Assembly: GCF_940807255.1 (NCBI RefSeq)
Contig: NZ_CALNWY010000010.1
Coordinates: forward strand, 1-64,000
Source of the DNA: Mixta sp. Marseille-Q2659
Lineage (GTDB): Bacteria > Pseudomonadota > Gammaproteobacteria > Enterobacterales > Enterobacteriaceae
Direction of reading: 5' to 3'
DNA length: 64,000 bases
The stretch's first letter is position 1, and the number at the start of each line of letters is the position of its first letter. A program made the translations under genes and the position numbers. Below the pieces are notes generated by a model. That model did not search any database. It was not told where the DNA came from and saw nothing but the letters and a program-made list of their open reading frames with translations. This document shows, one piece after another, positions 36,921 through 46,909 of the stretch.

Positions 36921-39259
36921 CCTGCACCTCACGGCTTAATTCAACAAAGAAAGCACTATAACCCGCTACGCGAATCATCAAATTTGGATACTCTTCCGGT
37001 CGTGCCTGGGCGCGCTTCAGCTCTTCGTTATCAACGTAGCTGAACTGCATTTGTGCGTTGCCAAGCATACTGGCGGTACGAAGCAGGTTAATCAGCTGAT
37101 TGATACCTTGCTCGGTTTCCAGCAGCCCATACATCAGCTTGAGATTGTGTACCATGCCGATTTCCATCTCTTCGACATTAAGCTTGCTGACGGAATTAAT
37201 GATCGCCGTTGGTCCGTTAATATCCGTTTGCTGTGATGGACTGATACCATCCGCAAGCGGTTTGCCAGCCAGCCTGCCGCTTGGTAGCGCCCCGGTTGCC
37301 ATACCAAACGGCGTATTGTTGGAAATAGAAAGCGTCCCATGAGTAAAAGGGCCGTAAAGCATGCGATAACGGCGATGTTCCTGCTCCGTAAAGTGAATAA
37401 TGGAGCGGGCCAGGTCATCCACTTCGTTAATGTCGTTGCCATATTTAGACGCCTGCTGGCAGGCGCGGCGGAGCGCTTCATAACCGTTGAAATTAGCTTT
37501 CAGCGCATCGGCCATTTCACGCAGGTTCGCCCGTCGCTGTTCGTACACCACCGTTTTGACCGCCATTAACGCATTGGCCAAATCTGCCAGGCCGGTCCAG
37601 ATCAGTCCGGGGCCGTTGTTAAAACGTGCGCCGCCGGCAGTGACATCGCGGCCTTGCTCCATGCAGCCTTCAATCAGGCATGATATAAGTGGCTTAGGCA
37701 AATACTGGCGATGCAGCTTTTGCACAATCAGGGTGATTTGCGCAGCTTTTGCCGTCATTGCCGACAGCTGCTGTTTTACTGCGGATTCAAAAGCCGCGTA
37801 GCTTGTCAGGTCGGCCAGATCGCCGGTCTGTGGGCCCAGACGTTCACCGCCGGCACTTAAACCATTGCTAAAAACCAGTTCCAGCGCGCGCGTAAAAGTG
37901 GTGTAACCTACCGAGGTCCACTGATAAATTTTCCCGGACTTTTGCGGTTCAACACAGCCCATCAGGCAGTAGTCGCGCGCATCGTCATAATCAAATCCTT
38001 TACGTAGCATCATTTTGATGTGGGCATCATCGAAATGGCAGGCGGGGAATCCCGTTCCGTTACGGATTACTTCAACAATTTCACGCAAGTAGGACCACGG
38101 AGACTGATTATGAATACGTACGGCAAGGCTGGGCTGATAAATCTTTAACTTACGCGAACAGCCATCACCATCATGGTCAGCGGATTAGTGGCATCGCCGC
38201 CTTCGCGTTTTTGCCCGCCAACAACCATATTAATAAACGGCTGATACCCCGCAAAATACCTGGCTGTTGACTCGCTGCAGATCCACAGGCTTTCCGCCAT
38301 TTTTATCATCCAGCAGCAGAGCAGTTCTTCCGCTTGTTCATTAGTAAGTTCGCCGTTGGCCAAATCGCGTTCCAGGAACGGCCAAAGATATTGATCGACC
38401 CGCCCGAGAGAAATACCGGTCTGGTTTTCCTCCAGACAAAATAGTGATTGCACAAACCATACGGATTGCAGCGCCTCATGAAAGGTGCGCGGCGCATGCT
38501 CCGGCACGTAGCGGCAAATAGCTGCAGCTTGATCAGCTCTTTTTTACGCTGCGGATCGGCTTCATTTGCGGCAAGCTGAATGGCGTAATCACTGTAGCGA
38601 TGCGCATAATTGATGACGGCGTCGCAGGTATGCTTCATTGCTAAATAAAAGTGATGGCGCTCAATATCTTCCGCACAGGTCATATTGAGTCCTTCTAACG
38701 CATGGATCGCCTTGTTACGTAAGCCTCCCATACCTTCTGTCAGCAAAAATGTATCGTAGCCGGGGCAGGCATCTCCGCCGCCATTCTGCGTTTTTATTGT
38801 TACATCGCATATCTCGTGATCGTGGCACCATTCCCACAGGCCAGCATGTTTTAATCGCGTTTCAGCTATTTCATCCAGCGAACGCCCGCGCCAGTATGGA
38901 AACACCTCTTCTTTAAGGATGCGTTTAGCTTTATCACTGATGTGATAGGGATCTTGTTTGCGCTGGCTCATGGTGTCCAGTTCTTCTGCAACCCAGCGCC
39001 AGCTGATTTCGGGAGAAATTTCTCCCCCGCGTGGACCGCCAGCAGGATGGCTGATAATAAGTTCCCGTTCGCCTATCCATAAGGGAGCCCGCTCGCAGGC
39101 GCGTCGAAAAGCCAACGCCCGTAACGTAATAAGATCCAGACCAGGGTTATTTTTATAGACTTCAGTGACTGTCTGCGCCCTTGAAACGGAGATAAAGGGT
39201 TTCGCTTTGAAATATTGCTCTCTGAGAAAGGTAATACGATCGTTAAATACTTTGCCCAC
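36883..39259 (-). pseudogene. cutC: Choline trimethylamine-lyase CutC, two one-base frameshifts
   Basis: CutC cleaves choline to trimethylamine and acetaldehyde by glycyl radical chemistry. With two bases restored it is a 792-residue protein. By alignment from memory to Desulfovibrio CutC, active residues are kept: Asp163 in GGGDACPGYD, Cys436 and Glu438 in MGCVEPQKSG, Thr449 and Tyr453 in YQWTSVGY, and glycyl radical Gly767 in RVAGYSAFF. Residue 155 is Ile where that enzyme has Tyr208. Breaks: a missing G at about 38524 (the family frame then reads LAAICRYVPEHAPRTF) and a missing A at about 38150 (AVRVKLKIYQPSLAVR). The start is GTG at 39259 with AAAGGAGAG. No microcompartment genes are present. 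The damage is real or from sequencing. Confidence 0.85.
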
Positions 39260-39271
39260 GTTATCTCTCCT

Positions 39272-39601
39272 TTATGAAAGACCCATTAAAATCGTGCCGC
39301 TGAGGATAAATGCAATGCCTGTTTTTTCGAAAATAGTGGTGTGAATACCATAATAAAGCGTACTGACGACGGTAATTAATACCGTACCCAGGCCACACCA
39401 GATGGCATAGGCGATGCCCGGCGTAACTAATGTCATCGTCTGAGAAAGCGCATAAAAGCAAATGATATAGCTCAGGGCGCAAATAACGGTGGGTATTAAT
39501 CGGCGAAAATGTTGGGTTTTAGGTAACAGAGCCGTTCCGAATACTTCAGTAAGAATGGCGATAAAAATCCACATGGTACTGATGAGTATAATATGAATCA
39601 T
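39272..39601 (-). CDS. SMR-family (EmrE/SugE-like) transporter subunit
   Basis: The 109-residue product has four membrane helices and the family segments IAILTEVFGTALLPKTQ and ITPGIAYAIWCGLGTV-like residues, with the membrane glutamate in the first helix (TEVFG). It overlaps the upstream SMR gene by four bases and ends 12 bp before cutC. Paired SMR genes accompany several cut clusters and may move choline, TMA or other quaternary amines. The substrate is inference. It likely acts as a heterodimer with its neighbour. Confidence 0.87.
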   Translation of the reverse strand: MIHIILISTMWIFIAILTEVFGTALLPKTQHFRRLIPTVICALSYIICFYALSQTMTLVTPGIAYAIWCGLGTVLITVVSTLYYGIHTTIFEKTGIAFILSGTILMGLS

Positions 39602-39948
39602 AATGCTTCCATCTTTTTATATTTTTCCGCGCAGCTAATAATGGCGATGCCGGCAATAATCATTCACATGCCAGCCGATCTGATACTATTAACCGGCGTA
39701 TCAAAAAACCACATACCAATCATATTAACTGCTACAATTCCGGCACCAGACCAAATGGCATAAGCCACGCCAAGATGCAGACTGCGGGTAACATAAGTCA
39801 GCAGGTAATAGCACACGCCATAACCTGCAATTGCGAGCAGGCCTGGTAATAAATAAGTAAACCCATCTGAAGTAACCAGCATGGTGGTGGCAAAAATTTC
39901 AACAATTACCGCCAGCGCCAGCTTTAGCCAGGTGTTGTTTAACATCAT
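39598..39948 (-). pseudogene. SMR-family transporter subunit with in-frame TGA
   Basis: This is the second SMR protein, with VIVEIFATTMLVTSDGFTYL and GVAYAIWSGAGIVAVNMIGM as expected. The reading frame stops at TGA (39664-39666) after SIRSAGM. In the same frame MIIAGIAIISCAEKYKKMEA follows and ends at a TGA overlapping the next ATG. Family members have a hydrophobic residue at the stop position, so a single substitution such as TTA to TGA is likely. The stop removes most of the fourth helix. I prefer the ATG at 39948, with AAGGGA six bases before it. Confidence 0.82.
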
Positions 39949-39954
39949 GGTCAT

Positions 39955-40254
39955 TCCCTTTATTAACGAAGCTCAGCACCTCTCTGAGATGCTCTGTGCA
40001 GGATTAATGAAACAAAAAAAATGAATGACGGCAATTTAAATTGTGAATATTTAAATTTTTAGTTTTTTGTTCTGAATTTTATTTTTATTATAGGTTTATA
40101 TATTTATGAATTTGTATTGCCTCGATCTTGCGTGAATAAACCATTTCTTGCATTATTATTAGCGTGATAAATAAACTTCCCGTGATGTTTTTTAACGACG
40201 CCTTTACGCATATGTTATGCCGTCGTTTAAAGAAGTTACGTAACAGAGGGCGCT
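39955..40254. other. AT-rich divergent region between SMR genes and a lipoprotein gene
   Basis: These 300 bp hold the promoters for the leftward SMR-cutC-cutD cluster and the rightward lipoprotein gene. Base composition is very AT-rich, with long A and T runs (40015-40110). I looked for an FNR dyad (TTGAT-N4-ATCAA) and a CRP dyad and found none I would defend. Confidence 0.5.
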
Positions 40255-40623
40255 ATGAAATATATTGTTTTGCTTTTAAGTTTGTTGCTGATTACGGGCT
40301 GTGCGGAAATAAACCATCGATATGGACCTCATCCTTATGGAGATAATGGCCTGTATCAACCTTTCTATATTAAATCTAACCCTTATGCGATCTACATCTG
40401 TTTTACGCGCGAATTAAAACAAGAGAATTATGAGATGGAAACAGGGTGGCCGCATAGCGATGAAATAAATGCGTTTTTTATTTATCATCATAATGAAGAA
40501 GTGGCGCGCTTTACTATTGATCCAAGGTATCCCCTTAATGTGGGGATACTTGCTTCTCTGGATGCGGCAAATAAAGAAGTGTTTAACGTGGGCAAACGGG
40601 TTGCTAAACGCTGTGATGCATAA
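40255..40623 (+). CDS. Small lipoprotein of unknown function
   Basis: The 122-residue product has a signal and lipobox LLLITGC (cysteine at residue 16), then a short mature domain with NHRYGPHPYGDNGLYQPFYI and GILASLDAANKEVFNVGKRV. I do not recognise the family. The start ATG has the ribosome site GAGGGCGCT before it. It lies at the right edge of the accessory insert and transcribes away from the cut cluster. Confidence 0.75.
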   Translation: MKYIVLLLSLLLITGCAEINHRYGPHPYGDNGLYQPFYIKSNPYAIYICFTRELKQENYEMETGWPHSDEINAFFIYHHNEEVARFTIDPRYPLNVGILASLDAANKEVFNVGKRVAKRCDA

Positions 40624-40785
40624 CGGAGCAAGAGAGACTGTTATTATCAAGATCGCCGCTACTATCACCTTAACGATATGAGCGGCGGTTTTGGCTATAA
40701 ACGTTAATGACTCTGCAGCAAGAAACAGGGCGGCCTGAGCGGCAGTTGGTTACCGCCCGACCGCTATTACTGTTGCGCCGAAAGA

Positions 40786-42162
40786 TTACTGGCTCGCGAC
40801 CACTACCAGCTTTTGGTTAACGAACTCTTTAATTCCTAAATCGGACAGCTCGCGTCCATAACCTGAACGTTTGATCCCACCAAAAGGCAGTTCAGCCGCT
40901 GTATCGCTGGCGGAGTTGATAAAGACCATACCGGTTTCAATCCGCGATGCCAGCCGTTTACCGCGGGCAATGTCGCCGGTAAAGACCGCACCGCCCAGGC
41001 CGTAGTGGGAATCATTGGCTAACTTCACTACGTCATCATCATTCTCAACCACGTAAACCTGCGCGACCGGGCCGAAGAATTCGGTAAACCAGGCAGGATT
41101 GTCACGGGTAATCCGGGTCAGAATGGTGGGCTGATAAAAACAGCCGGGACCGGGAACGATTTCACCGCCGTAGTGCAGATGGGCACCGTGAGCCAGCGCC
41201 TCTTCAACCTGTTTTACCAGAGTATCGCGCGCGCTGGCGGAGGAAAGCGGGCCAAGCGTGGTGCTTTCATCCAGCGGATCGCCGATTTTTACCGCTTTAA
41301 AGGCTTCGGTAAATTTTTCCAGGAAGCGATCGGCCACGCTGCGCTGAACGATAAAGCGTTTAGCCGCGGTGCAAACCTGACCGGTATTGCTGAGGCGCGC
41401 CTGCGCACCCTGTTTAACCGCTTCGTCTAAATCACAATCATCAAGCACGACAAAAACATCGTTGCCGCCCAGCTCAAGGGTTGTTTTCTTCAGATATTTA
41501 CCCGCCTGCTGCGCAACGGCGCTACCGGCGCGCTCTGAACCGGTCAGGGCTGCGCCCTGAACCCGATCGTCGGCAATCAGCTCGGCCACTTTATCGCTGG
41601 AGATAAACAGGTTCGTCCAGGCGCCTTGCGGCGCACCGGCATCACGCACCAGCTGTTCAAAGACGCTGGCGCAATGCGGTACGATGGCGGCATGTTTAGC
41701 CAGCACCGGATTACCCGCGGCCAGATTAGGCGCCAGTACGCGCATCAGCTGATAATAGGGGAAGTTCCACGGCTCAACCGCAACCAGCACGCCAATAGGA
41801 TGATGTTCAATCCAGGCTTCGCCCAGACTGGTGGGATAGGACACCGGCTGCAGGAACTTTTCGGCATGCTCCGCATAATAACGTGCAATCTGCGCACAGA
41901 TTTGCACTTCGCCGCGACTCTGTTTCAGCAGTTTACCCATTTCAAGGCTGGCGATTTTTGCCAGTTCGTCCGCCCGGCTTTCAATCAGATCGGCGAGCTT
42001 ATGCAGCACCTGAATGCGCGGCTGAATATCGCCTTTCGACCATTCGGATTGATAAAGTTGCGCGGCGGTTTCCAGAGCGGATTCAACATATCCGGCATCA
42101 TGTTCAGGCCAGGTTTTAATGACTTCATTCGTGGCGGGATTAACTGACTGGTAGGTTGACAT
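40786..42162 (-). CDS. sad: NAD(P)-dependent succinate semialdehyde dehydrogenase family protein Sad
   Basis: The aldehyde dehydrogenase fold is plain. The 458-residue product has EPWNFPYYQLMRVLAPNLAA, the cofactor loop TGSERAGSAV, catalytic glutamate in TTLELGGND and catalytic cysteine in NTGQVCTAAKRFIV. It resembles E. coli Sad (YneI, 462 residues), which oxidises succinate semialdehyde. The acetaldehyde produced by CutC could be another substrate, but that is only suggested by proximity. It is followed by yccJ upstream on the same strand. Confidence 0.85.
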   Translation of the reverse strand: MSTYQSVNPATNEVIKTWPEHDAGYVESALETAAQLYQSEWSKGDIQPRIQVLHKLADLIESRADELAKIASLEMGKLLKQSRGEVQICAQIARYYAEHAEKFLQPVSYPTSLGEAWIEHHPIGVLVAVEPWNFPYYQLMRVLAPNLAAGNPVLAKHAAIVPHCASVFEQLVRDAGAPQGAWTNLFISSDKVAELIADDRVQGAALTGSERAGSAVAQQAGKYLKKTTLELGGNDVFVVLDDCDLDEAVKQGAQARLSNTGQVCTAAKRFIVQRSVADRFLEKFTEAFKAVKIGDPLDESTTLGPLSSASARDTLVKQVEEALAHGAHLHYGGEIVPGPGCFYQPTILTRITRDNPAWFTEFFGPVAQVYVVENDDDVVKLANDSHYGLGGAVFTGDIARGKRLASRIETGMVFINSASDTAAELPFGGIKRSGYGRELSDLGIKEFVNQKLVVVASQ

Positions 42163-42231
42163 AGAAGATTCCTTTTCGCTGGCTAAAAAAACAGGGCGGG
42201 AAAATCCCGCCCGTAAAGCACTTGAAGTGGG

Positions 42232-42462
42232 TTACACGTTTTTTCGTTCGACGACGACGTCATCCCACGTCAGCACATCAGCATCGGTTTTATCGAAGGC
42301 GCGGAACAGCACTTCGTCATTACCCTGCTGGCGCCAAATCTCTTCTGCCAGCTTTTCGTCATAATTTGCGACTTCAAAAATTGCCTCAGCAATCTCAGGT
42401 GAGGTATGGCGCAGGCTTGCCCATTCGCCAACATGATGTGCTTTGGATTGTTGCGTTGCCAT
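42232..42462 (-). CDS. yccJ: YccJ family protein
   Basis: The 76-residue soluble protein matches E. coli YccJ in [35 protein letters not shown] and the end VVERKNV. Its function is unknown. It lies 24 bp after wrbA, as in E. coli, and is probably cotranscribed with it under RpoS-type control. Confidence 0.93.
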   Translation of the reverse strand: MATQQSKAHHVGEWASLRHTSPEIAEAIFEVANYDEKLAEEIWRQQGNDEVLFRAFDKTDADVLTWDDVVVERKNV

Positions 42463-42486
42463 AATGTTCTCCTGTGTTGATTGAGA

Positions 42487-43086
42487 CTATCCGTTGAGTT
42501 TAACCGCCAGTCGGGCGACGTGTTCGCCCTGAAAACGGGCGATAGCCAGTTCCTCTTCACTCGGCTGACGGGAACCGTCACCGCCGGCATAGGTGGTCGC
42601 GCCATAAGGCGTGCCGCCACGTACCTGGCTGATATCAAAGAGTTCTTTCGTACCGTAACCGATGGGCACGATGACCATGCCGTGATGCGCCAGCGTTGTC
42701 CAAGTAGAGGTAATCGTCTGCTCTTGCCCGCCGCCGGTGCCGGTAGAGCTAAATACGCTGGCCAGCTTGCCATAGAGCGCGCCGGAGGCCCAAAGTCCGC
42801 CGGTGCGATCGAAAAAGGTGCGCATCTGGCCAGACATATTGCCAAAACGGGTAGGGGTGCCGATAAGAATGGCGTCATACTGTGGCAGTTCTTCTGGCGT
42901 CGCCTCTGGCGCATCCTGATTTGTCTTACCGCCAACCTGAGCAAAACGCTCAGCATCCATGGTTTCAGGAACGCGTTTTATCGTCACTTCAGCACCGCTC
43001 ACATTGCGGGCGCCTTCGGCAACCGCCTGCGCCATGGTTTCAACATGTCCATACATTGAATAATAAAGCACCAGAATTTTCGCCAT
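42487..43086 (-). CDS. wrbA: NAD(P)H:quinone oxidoreductase WrbA
   Basis: WrbA is a flavodoxin-like tetrameric quinone reductase protecting against redox cycling. The 199-residue product (E. coli 198) has the FMN loop [40 protein letters not shown] and [14 protein letters not shown]. No defects are seen. Confidence 0.95.
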   Translation of the reverse strand: MAKILVLYYSMYGHVETMAQAVAEGARNVSGAEVTIKRVPETMDAERFAQVGGKTNQDAPEATPEELPQYDAILIGTPTRFGNMSGQMRTFFDRTGGLWASGALYGKLASVFSSTGTGGGQEQTITSTWTTLAHHGMVIVPIGYGTKELFDISQVRGGTPYGATTYAGGDGSRQPSEEELAIARFQGEHVARLAVKLNG

Positions 43087-43139
43087 CTCCGGCTCCCTGT
43101 TAAATGTTGTCGATCGCTACGGCAATAAGCCGGGCCCGT

Positions 43140-43229
43140 TTACTTTTTCGGCGTGGCAGGTTTTTTATCGCCTGATTCCGGCGCCTGTTTTGGATCGTCT
43201 TTACTCTGCTGGGATTGTTTCTGTGACAT
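43140..43229 (-). CDS. Short hydrophilic protein, 29 residues
   Basis: A small frame with ATG at 43229 and GGAGAACGCT upstream codes MSQKQSQQSKDDPKQAPESG and ends in PATPKK. It is rich in K, Q, P and D, with no hydrophobic residues of note. The good ribosome site and position ahead of wrbA suggest it is translated. I do not recognise it. Confidence 0.45.
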   Translation of the reverse strand: MSQKQSQQSKDDPKQAPESGDKKPATPKK

Positions 43230-43373
43230 AGCGTTCTCCTGTAGCAATGAAAGATAACATCAGTAACAGAGTATAGAAGAAGTCCGCGACCTTGCCTGGC
43301 AGCGACAACGGCATTGACCCGCAGCAAGCGGGCAAGCACACTGTTGCCCTCTGTTTTTCGGGACTTTCTGAAT

Positions 43374-44284
43374 ATGGCTGGTCGTTTATCACGCTACAAA
43401 TGGAACCTTACCTTACAGGAAGGGATCCTGATTTTTATTACTATGATCTGGGGCGGCACCTTTATGGTGGTGCATCACGCCATGACCATGAGCGGCCCGT
43501 TCTTTTTTGTCGGCGTACGTTTTGCCACCGCCGCTCTGCTGCTGACGCTATTTTCATGGCGTTCACTGCGTGGATTTACGCGTCAGGAACTGGTGGCAGG
43601 CTTATGGATAGGTATCGCTATCGGCTGCGGTTACGGTTTACAAACCTGGGGCATGCAGACCATTTCCGGCAGCCAGTCCGCTTTTATTACCGCGCTCTAT
43701 GTGCCGCTGGTGCCGCTGTTACAGTGGGCGTTTTTAGGCAAGATGCCGGGGCTGATGTCCTGGTGCGGCGTAGTGTTGGCGTTTGGCGGCTTATTGCTGG
43801 TGGCGGGGCCGGAAAGCGGCGGGCTGGCGTTTAATCAGGGTGAAATCGCTACCTTGCTCAGCACGCTGGCTATTGCGGCAGAAATTATTTTGATCAGCGC
43901 CAGCGCGGGAAAAGTCGATATTCGGCGCGTTACTATTATTCAACTGGCGGTAGCGTCGCTGCTCTCATTTCTGTTAATGCAGCCTAATGATGAAAGTGTG
44001 CCGCCGATGTCGCCTACCTGTGGGGTAGCGCGCTGGGGCTGGGGCTGGCCAGCGCGCTGATTCAGGTTACCATGAACTGGGCGCAGCGCAGCGTTTCGCC
44101 GACGCGTGCCACGGTGATCTATGCCGGTGAGCCGGTATGGGCGGGCGTTGTTGGACGTATTGCCGGCGAGCGTCTGCCCGGCGCGGCAATTCTTGGCGGC
44201 GCTCTGATTGTGCTGGGTGTATTGGTCAGCGAACTCAAACTGAAAAGGCGTACAGCAGAGCAACCTGCGACCGGTGAAAAGTAG
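43374..44284 (+). pseudogene. EamA-family DMT permease, one-base frameshift
   Basis: This is a ten-helix drug/metabolite transporter with two EamA repeats. The first part has FITMIWGGTFMVVHHAMTMS and YGLQTWGMQTISGSQSAFIT. The second ends PTRATVIYAGEPVWAGVVGR and AAILGGALIVLGVLVSEL. The frame breaks near 44013. Adding one base there gives PPMSPYLWGSALGLGLASAL and leads straight into the second ORF, for a total of 303 residues. The start MAGRLSRYKWNLT at 43374 fits the family better than the upstream ATG at 43314. The substrate is unknown. A sequencing deletion is likely. Confidence 0.83.
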
Positions 44285-44453
44285 CTTTATTCAGCGCAGA
44301 ATGGAGCGCGGGAAGATACCGCGCAGGTGCAGGTTGGCTGGTGGGTTATTTACGGACGCCGCCGGGCGGCATAAGGCGTAATTTTTCGGCGCTTAACCGT
44401 CCGGCTGCTAAGATGCAACGCGTGCATCGTTCAGGAAAAGGAACTGAGTTAAA

Positions 44454-45080
44454 GTGGTTAACAAAGCACCAACGCGCCGTTCGCGGGCGGCGGCAAAATG
44501 TTCAGCGATTCTTGACGCGGCGCTGGAATATTTTTCACAGTTCGGCATGCACGGCACCAGCCTTGAGAAGGTTGCTGAACTGGCCGGCGTATCGAAAACC
44601 AACCTGCTTTACTACTTTCCCTCCAAGGAAGCGCTCTATATTGCCGTGCTGAAGAATATCCTTGATGTCTGGCTGGCTCCGCTGCGGGCGCTGCGTGAGG
44701 ATCAGGAGCCGCTGGCGGCGATTCGGCACTATATCCAGCTTAAGCTGGAAGTTTCACGCGATCATCCTCAGGCTTCGCGACTGTTCTGCCTTGAAATGCT
44801 GCAGGGCGCGCCGTTATTAAAAGCCGAACTGGAGGGCAGCCTGAAGGCGCTGATTGATGAAAAATCGCGCGTAATTGAAAACTGGATTGCCCAGAAGCGG
44901 CTGGCAGCGGTTGAGCCGCAGCATCTGGTGTTTATGCTGTGGGCAACCACGCAGCATTACGCAGACTTCGCGGCGCAGGTCGAGGCCGTAACCGGAAAGA
45001 CATTAAATGATGAGCAGTTTTTTAACCAGACGGTGACTAACGTACAGCATATGGTGATTGAAGGGATCCGCGTGCGTTAA
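44454..45080 (+). CDS. rutR: TetR-family pyrimidine-responsive regulator RutR
   Basis: RutR represses pyrimidine-degradation genes and responds to uracil. The 208-residue product matches E. coli RutR in the DNA-binding helix (AELAGVSKTNLLYYFPSKEA) and the ligand domain (LKLEVSRDHPQASRLFCLEM, WATTQHYADFAAQVEAVTGK). The start is GTG at 44454 after AGGAAAAGGA. In E. coli the divergent rutA-G operon lies next to it. Here the neighbour is a DMT permease and no rut genes appear, so RutR must act elsewhere. Confidence 0.92.
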   Translation: MVNKAPTRRSRAAAKCSAILDAALEYFSQFGMHGTSLEKVAELAGVSKTNLLYYFPSKEALYIAVLKNILDVWLAPLRALREDQEPLAAIRHYIQLKLEVSRDHPQASRLFCLEMLQGAPLLKAELEGSLKALIDEKSRVIENWIAQKRLAAVEPQHLVFMLWATTQHYADFAAQVEAVTGKTLNDEQFFNQTVTNVQHMVIEGIRVR

Positions 45081-45175
45081 GCGGCGCATCAGATATCGAA
45101 TCAGGGCGCGGGAATGGGGACGTTCAGCCGGGCGTTTCTTTTCTGATGGCGCAGCGGACTTCTGAAACTTCCAGC

Positions 45176-45205
45176 AAAAAGGGCGAACACCGGTTCGCCC
45201 TTTTT
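45176..45205. terminator. Bidirectional terminator between rutR and cycA
   Basis: AAAAA-GGGCGAAC (45176-45188) pairs with GTTCGCCC-TTTTT (45193-45205) around ACCG. It is shared by the convergent genes. Confidence 0.93.
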
Positions 45206-45215
45206 CGTTAACTCA

Positions 45216-46610
45216 TCAGGCGGCCTTGCGGCTGCGTAACCACCAGCCAATACCCAGCAGGATAAACCACAACGGGGTAACCATTAACGCCTGGCGCGTA
45301 TCCTCCTGCAACGTAAGCAGCACGATAACAAAGACAAAGAAGGCCAGACATACCCAACACATCAGCCTGCCCAGCGGCATCTTAAAACGCGACTCCGCGT
45401 GGCGCTGCGGATATTTTTTGCGGTAGGCCAGCCAGGAGAAAAGGATAATACTCCAGACAAACATAAACAGAATTGCTGAAACAGTAGTGACCATCGTAAA
45501 GACCGTCATCACGTTCGGGATCAAATAAATTAGCGCAACGCCAATCAGCAAACAGAAGCAGGAGAAGAACAGGCCTGACGTCGGCACCGCACGTGCAGAA
45601 AGACGGCCAAACATACGATGCGCAACGCCCTGTTCCGCCAGGCCATAAAGCATACGGCTGGTGGAGAAAATTCCGCTGTTGGCAGAGGAGGCGGCGGAGG
45701 TCAGCACGACAAAGTTAACAATGCTGGCCGCCGCAGGCAGGCCGATCAGCATAAACATCTCAACAAACGGACTACGTTCGGCCACCACATGGTTCCATGG
45801 CGTCACCGCCATAATTACCATCAACGCCAGCACGTAAAACATAATAATGCGCAACGGAATGGCATTAATGGCGCGCGGCAGAACCTTATGCGGATCGTGC
45901 GTTTCTGCGGCGGCGGTGCCAACCAGCTCGATGCCGACAAAAGCAAAAACGGCGATTTGGAAACCGGCAAAGAAGCCGCTTAACCCTTTCGGGAACATGC
46001 CGCCCTGATTCCAGATATTCGACAGGGACGCCGTGCCGCCACCGGGAGACGGGTAGTGCATCGCCACCAGCACAATGCCGGTAACGATCAGCGCGACAAT
46101 GGCGACGATTTTAATAATGGCAAACCAGAATTCCATCTCGCCAAAGAGTTTCACCGTGACGATATTCAGCGTCAAAAACACCACAACGCAGAGCAGGGCG
46201 CTCATCCAGACGGAGAAGTCCGGGAACCAGAGCTGAAAATAGGAGCTGATCGCGACCACATCGGCAATGCCGGTAACTACCCAACAGAACCAGTAGGTCC
46301 AGCCGGTAAAATAGCCGGCCCAGGGGCCAAGCAGGTCGGCGGCGAAATCACTAAAGGATTTATATTCAAGGTTGGAAAGCAGCAGCTCGCCCATCGCGCG
46401 CATGACGAAAAACAGCATAAAGCCGATGATCATATACACAAAAATGATCGAGGGGCCTGCCAGGCTGATGGTTTTCCCGGAGCCCATAAACAGGCCGGTG
46501 CCGATAGCGCCGCCGATAGCGATCAGCTGTATATGACGATTATGAAGGCTGCGCCGGAGCTTATCCGGGCTTTCTGCGTGCTGCAGCGTCTCTTTTGATT
46601 GATCTACCAT
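45216..46610 (-). CDS. cycA: D-serine/D-alanine/glycine:proton symporter CycA
   Basis: CycA imports glycine, D-serine and D-alanine and is the D-cycloserine entry route. The 464-residue product has the amino-acid permease signature HIQLIAIGGAIGTGLFMGSG and matches E. coli CycA closely in SLAGPSIIFVYMIIGFMLFF, SGFFAGFQIAVFAFVGIELV and MPLGRLMCWVCLAFFVFVIV. It has twelve predicted helices. The region upstream (46611-46909) has no gene I can support. Confidence 0.93.
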   Translation of the reverse strand: MVDQSKETLQHAESPDKLRRSLHNRHIQLIAIGGAIGTGLFMGSGKTISLAGPSIIFVYMIIGFMLFFVMRAMGELLLSNLEYKSFSDFAADLLGPWAGYFTGWTYWFCWVVTGIADVVAISSYFQLWFPDFSVWMSALLCVVVFLTLNIVTVKLFGEMEFWFAIIKIVAIVALIVTGIVLVAMHYPSPGGGTASLSNIWNQGGMFPKGLSGFFAGFQIAVFAFVGIELVGTAAAETHDPHKVLPRAINAIPLRIIMFYVLALMVIMAVTPWNHVVAERSPFVEMFMLIGLPAAASIVNFVVLTSAASSANSGIFSTSRMLYGLAEQGVAHRMFGRLSARAVPTSGLFFSCFCLLIGVALIYLIPNVMTVFTMVTTVSAILFMFVWSIILFSWLAYRKKYPQRHAESRFKMPLGRLMCWVCLAFFVFVIVLLTLQEDTRQALMVTPLWFILLGIGWWLRSRKAA

Positions 46611-46909
46611 GAGGTGGTTCCTGTCTGTGATGTTGTGCGGCTCTGCTGGCCGATATTTATCAGGCTTACCGGCAGGTAAGTTGGCATAAGATAGTGTAAT
46701 TAGCCGATTATCAGCTAATGATTTTTGCCAATCCTACAGGATTAAAAGACCGATGTTGGCATCATTTATTTACAATTGATGCAAAGGCACAACTTTTATT
46801 CAGCTCTGGTTTAAAAAATGTCACAACAGCGTGATTAAGGAGCCGGGAGCGCGTTAGCGGCTACAATTAATGAACAGCCGTAGCGGTGACAGGGGAAGCA
46901 AAGGTGAAA

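Noticed and set aside
39664-39666. TGA as a selenocysteine codon in the SMR gene
   Set aside because: SMR proteins do not use selenocysteine, and the family has a hydrophobic residue here. No SECIS-like structure is evident.
44341-44652. 103-codon frame overlapping the rutR start
   Set aside because: It overlaps rutR out of frame and has no family features.
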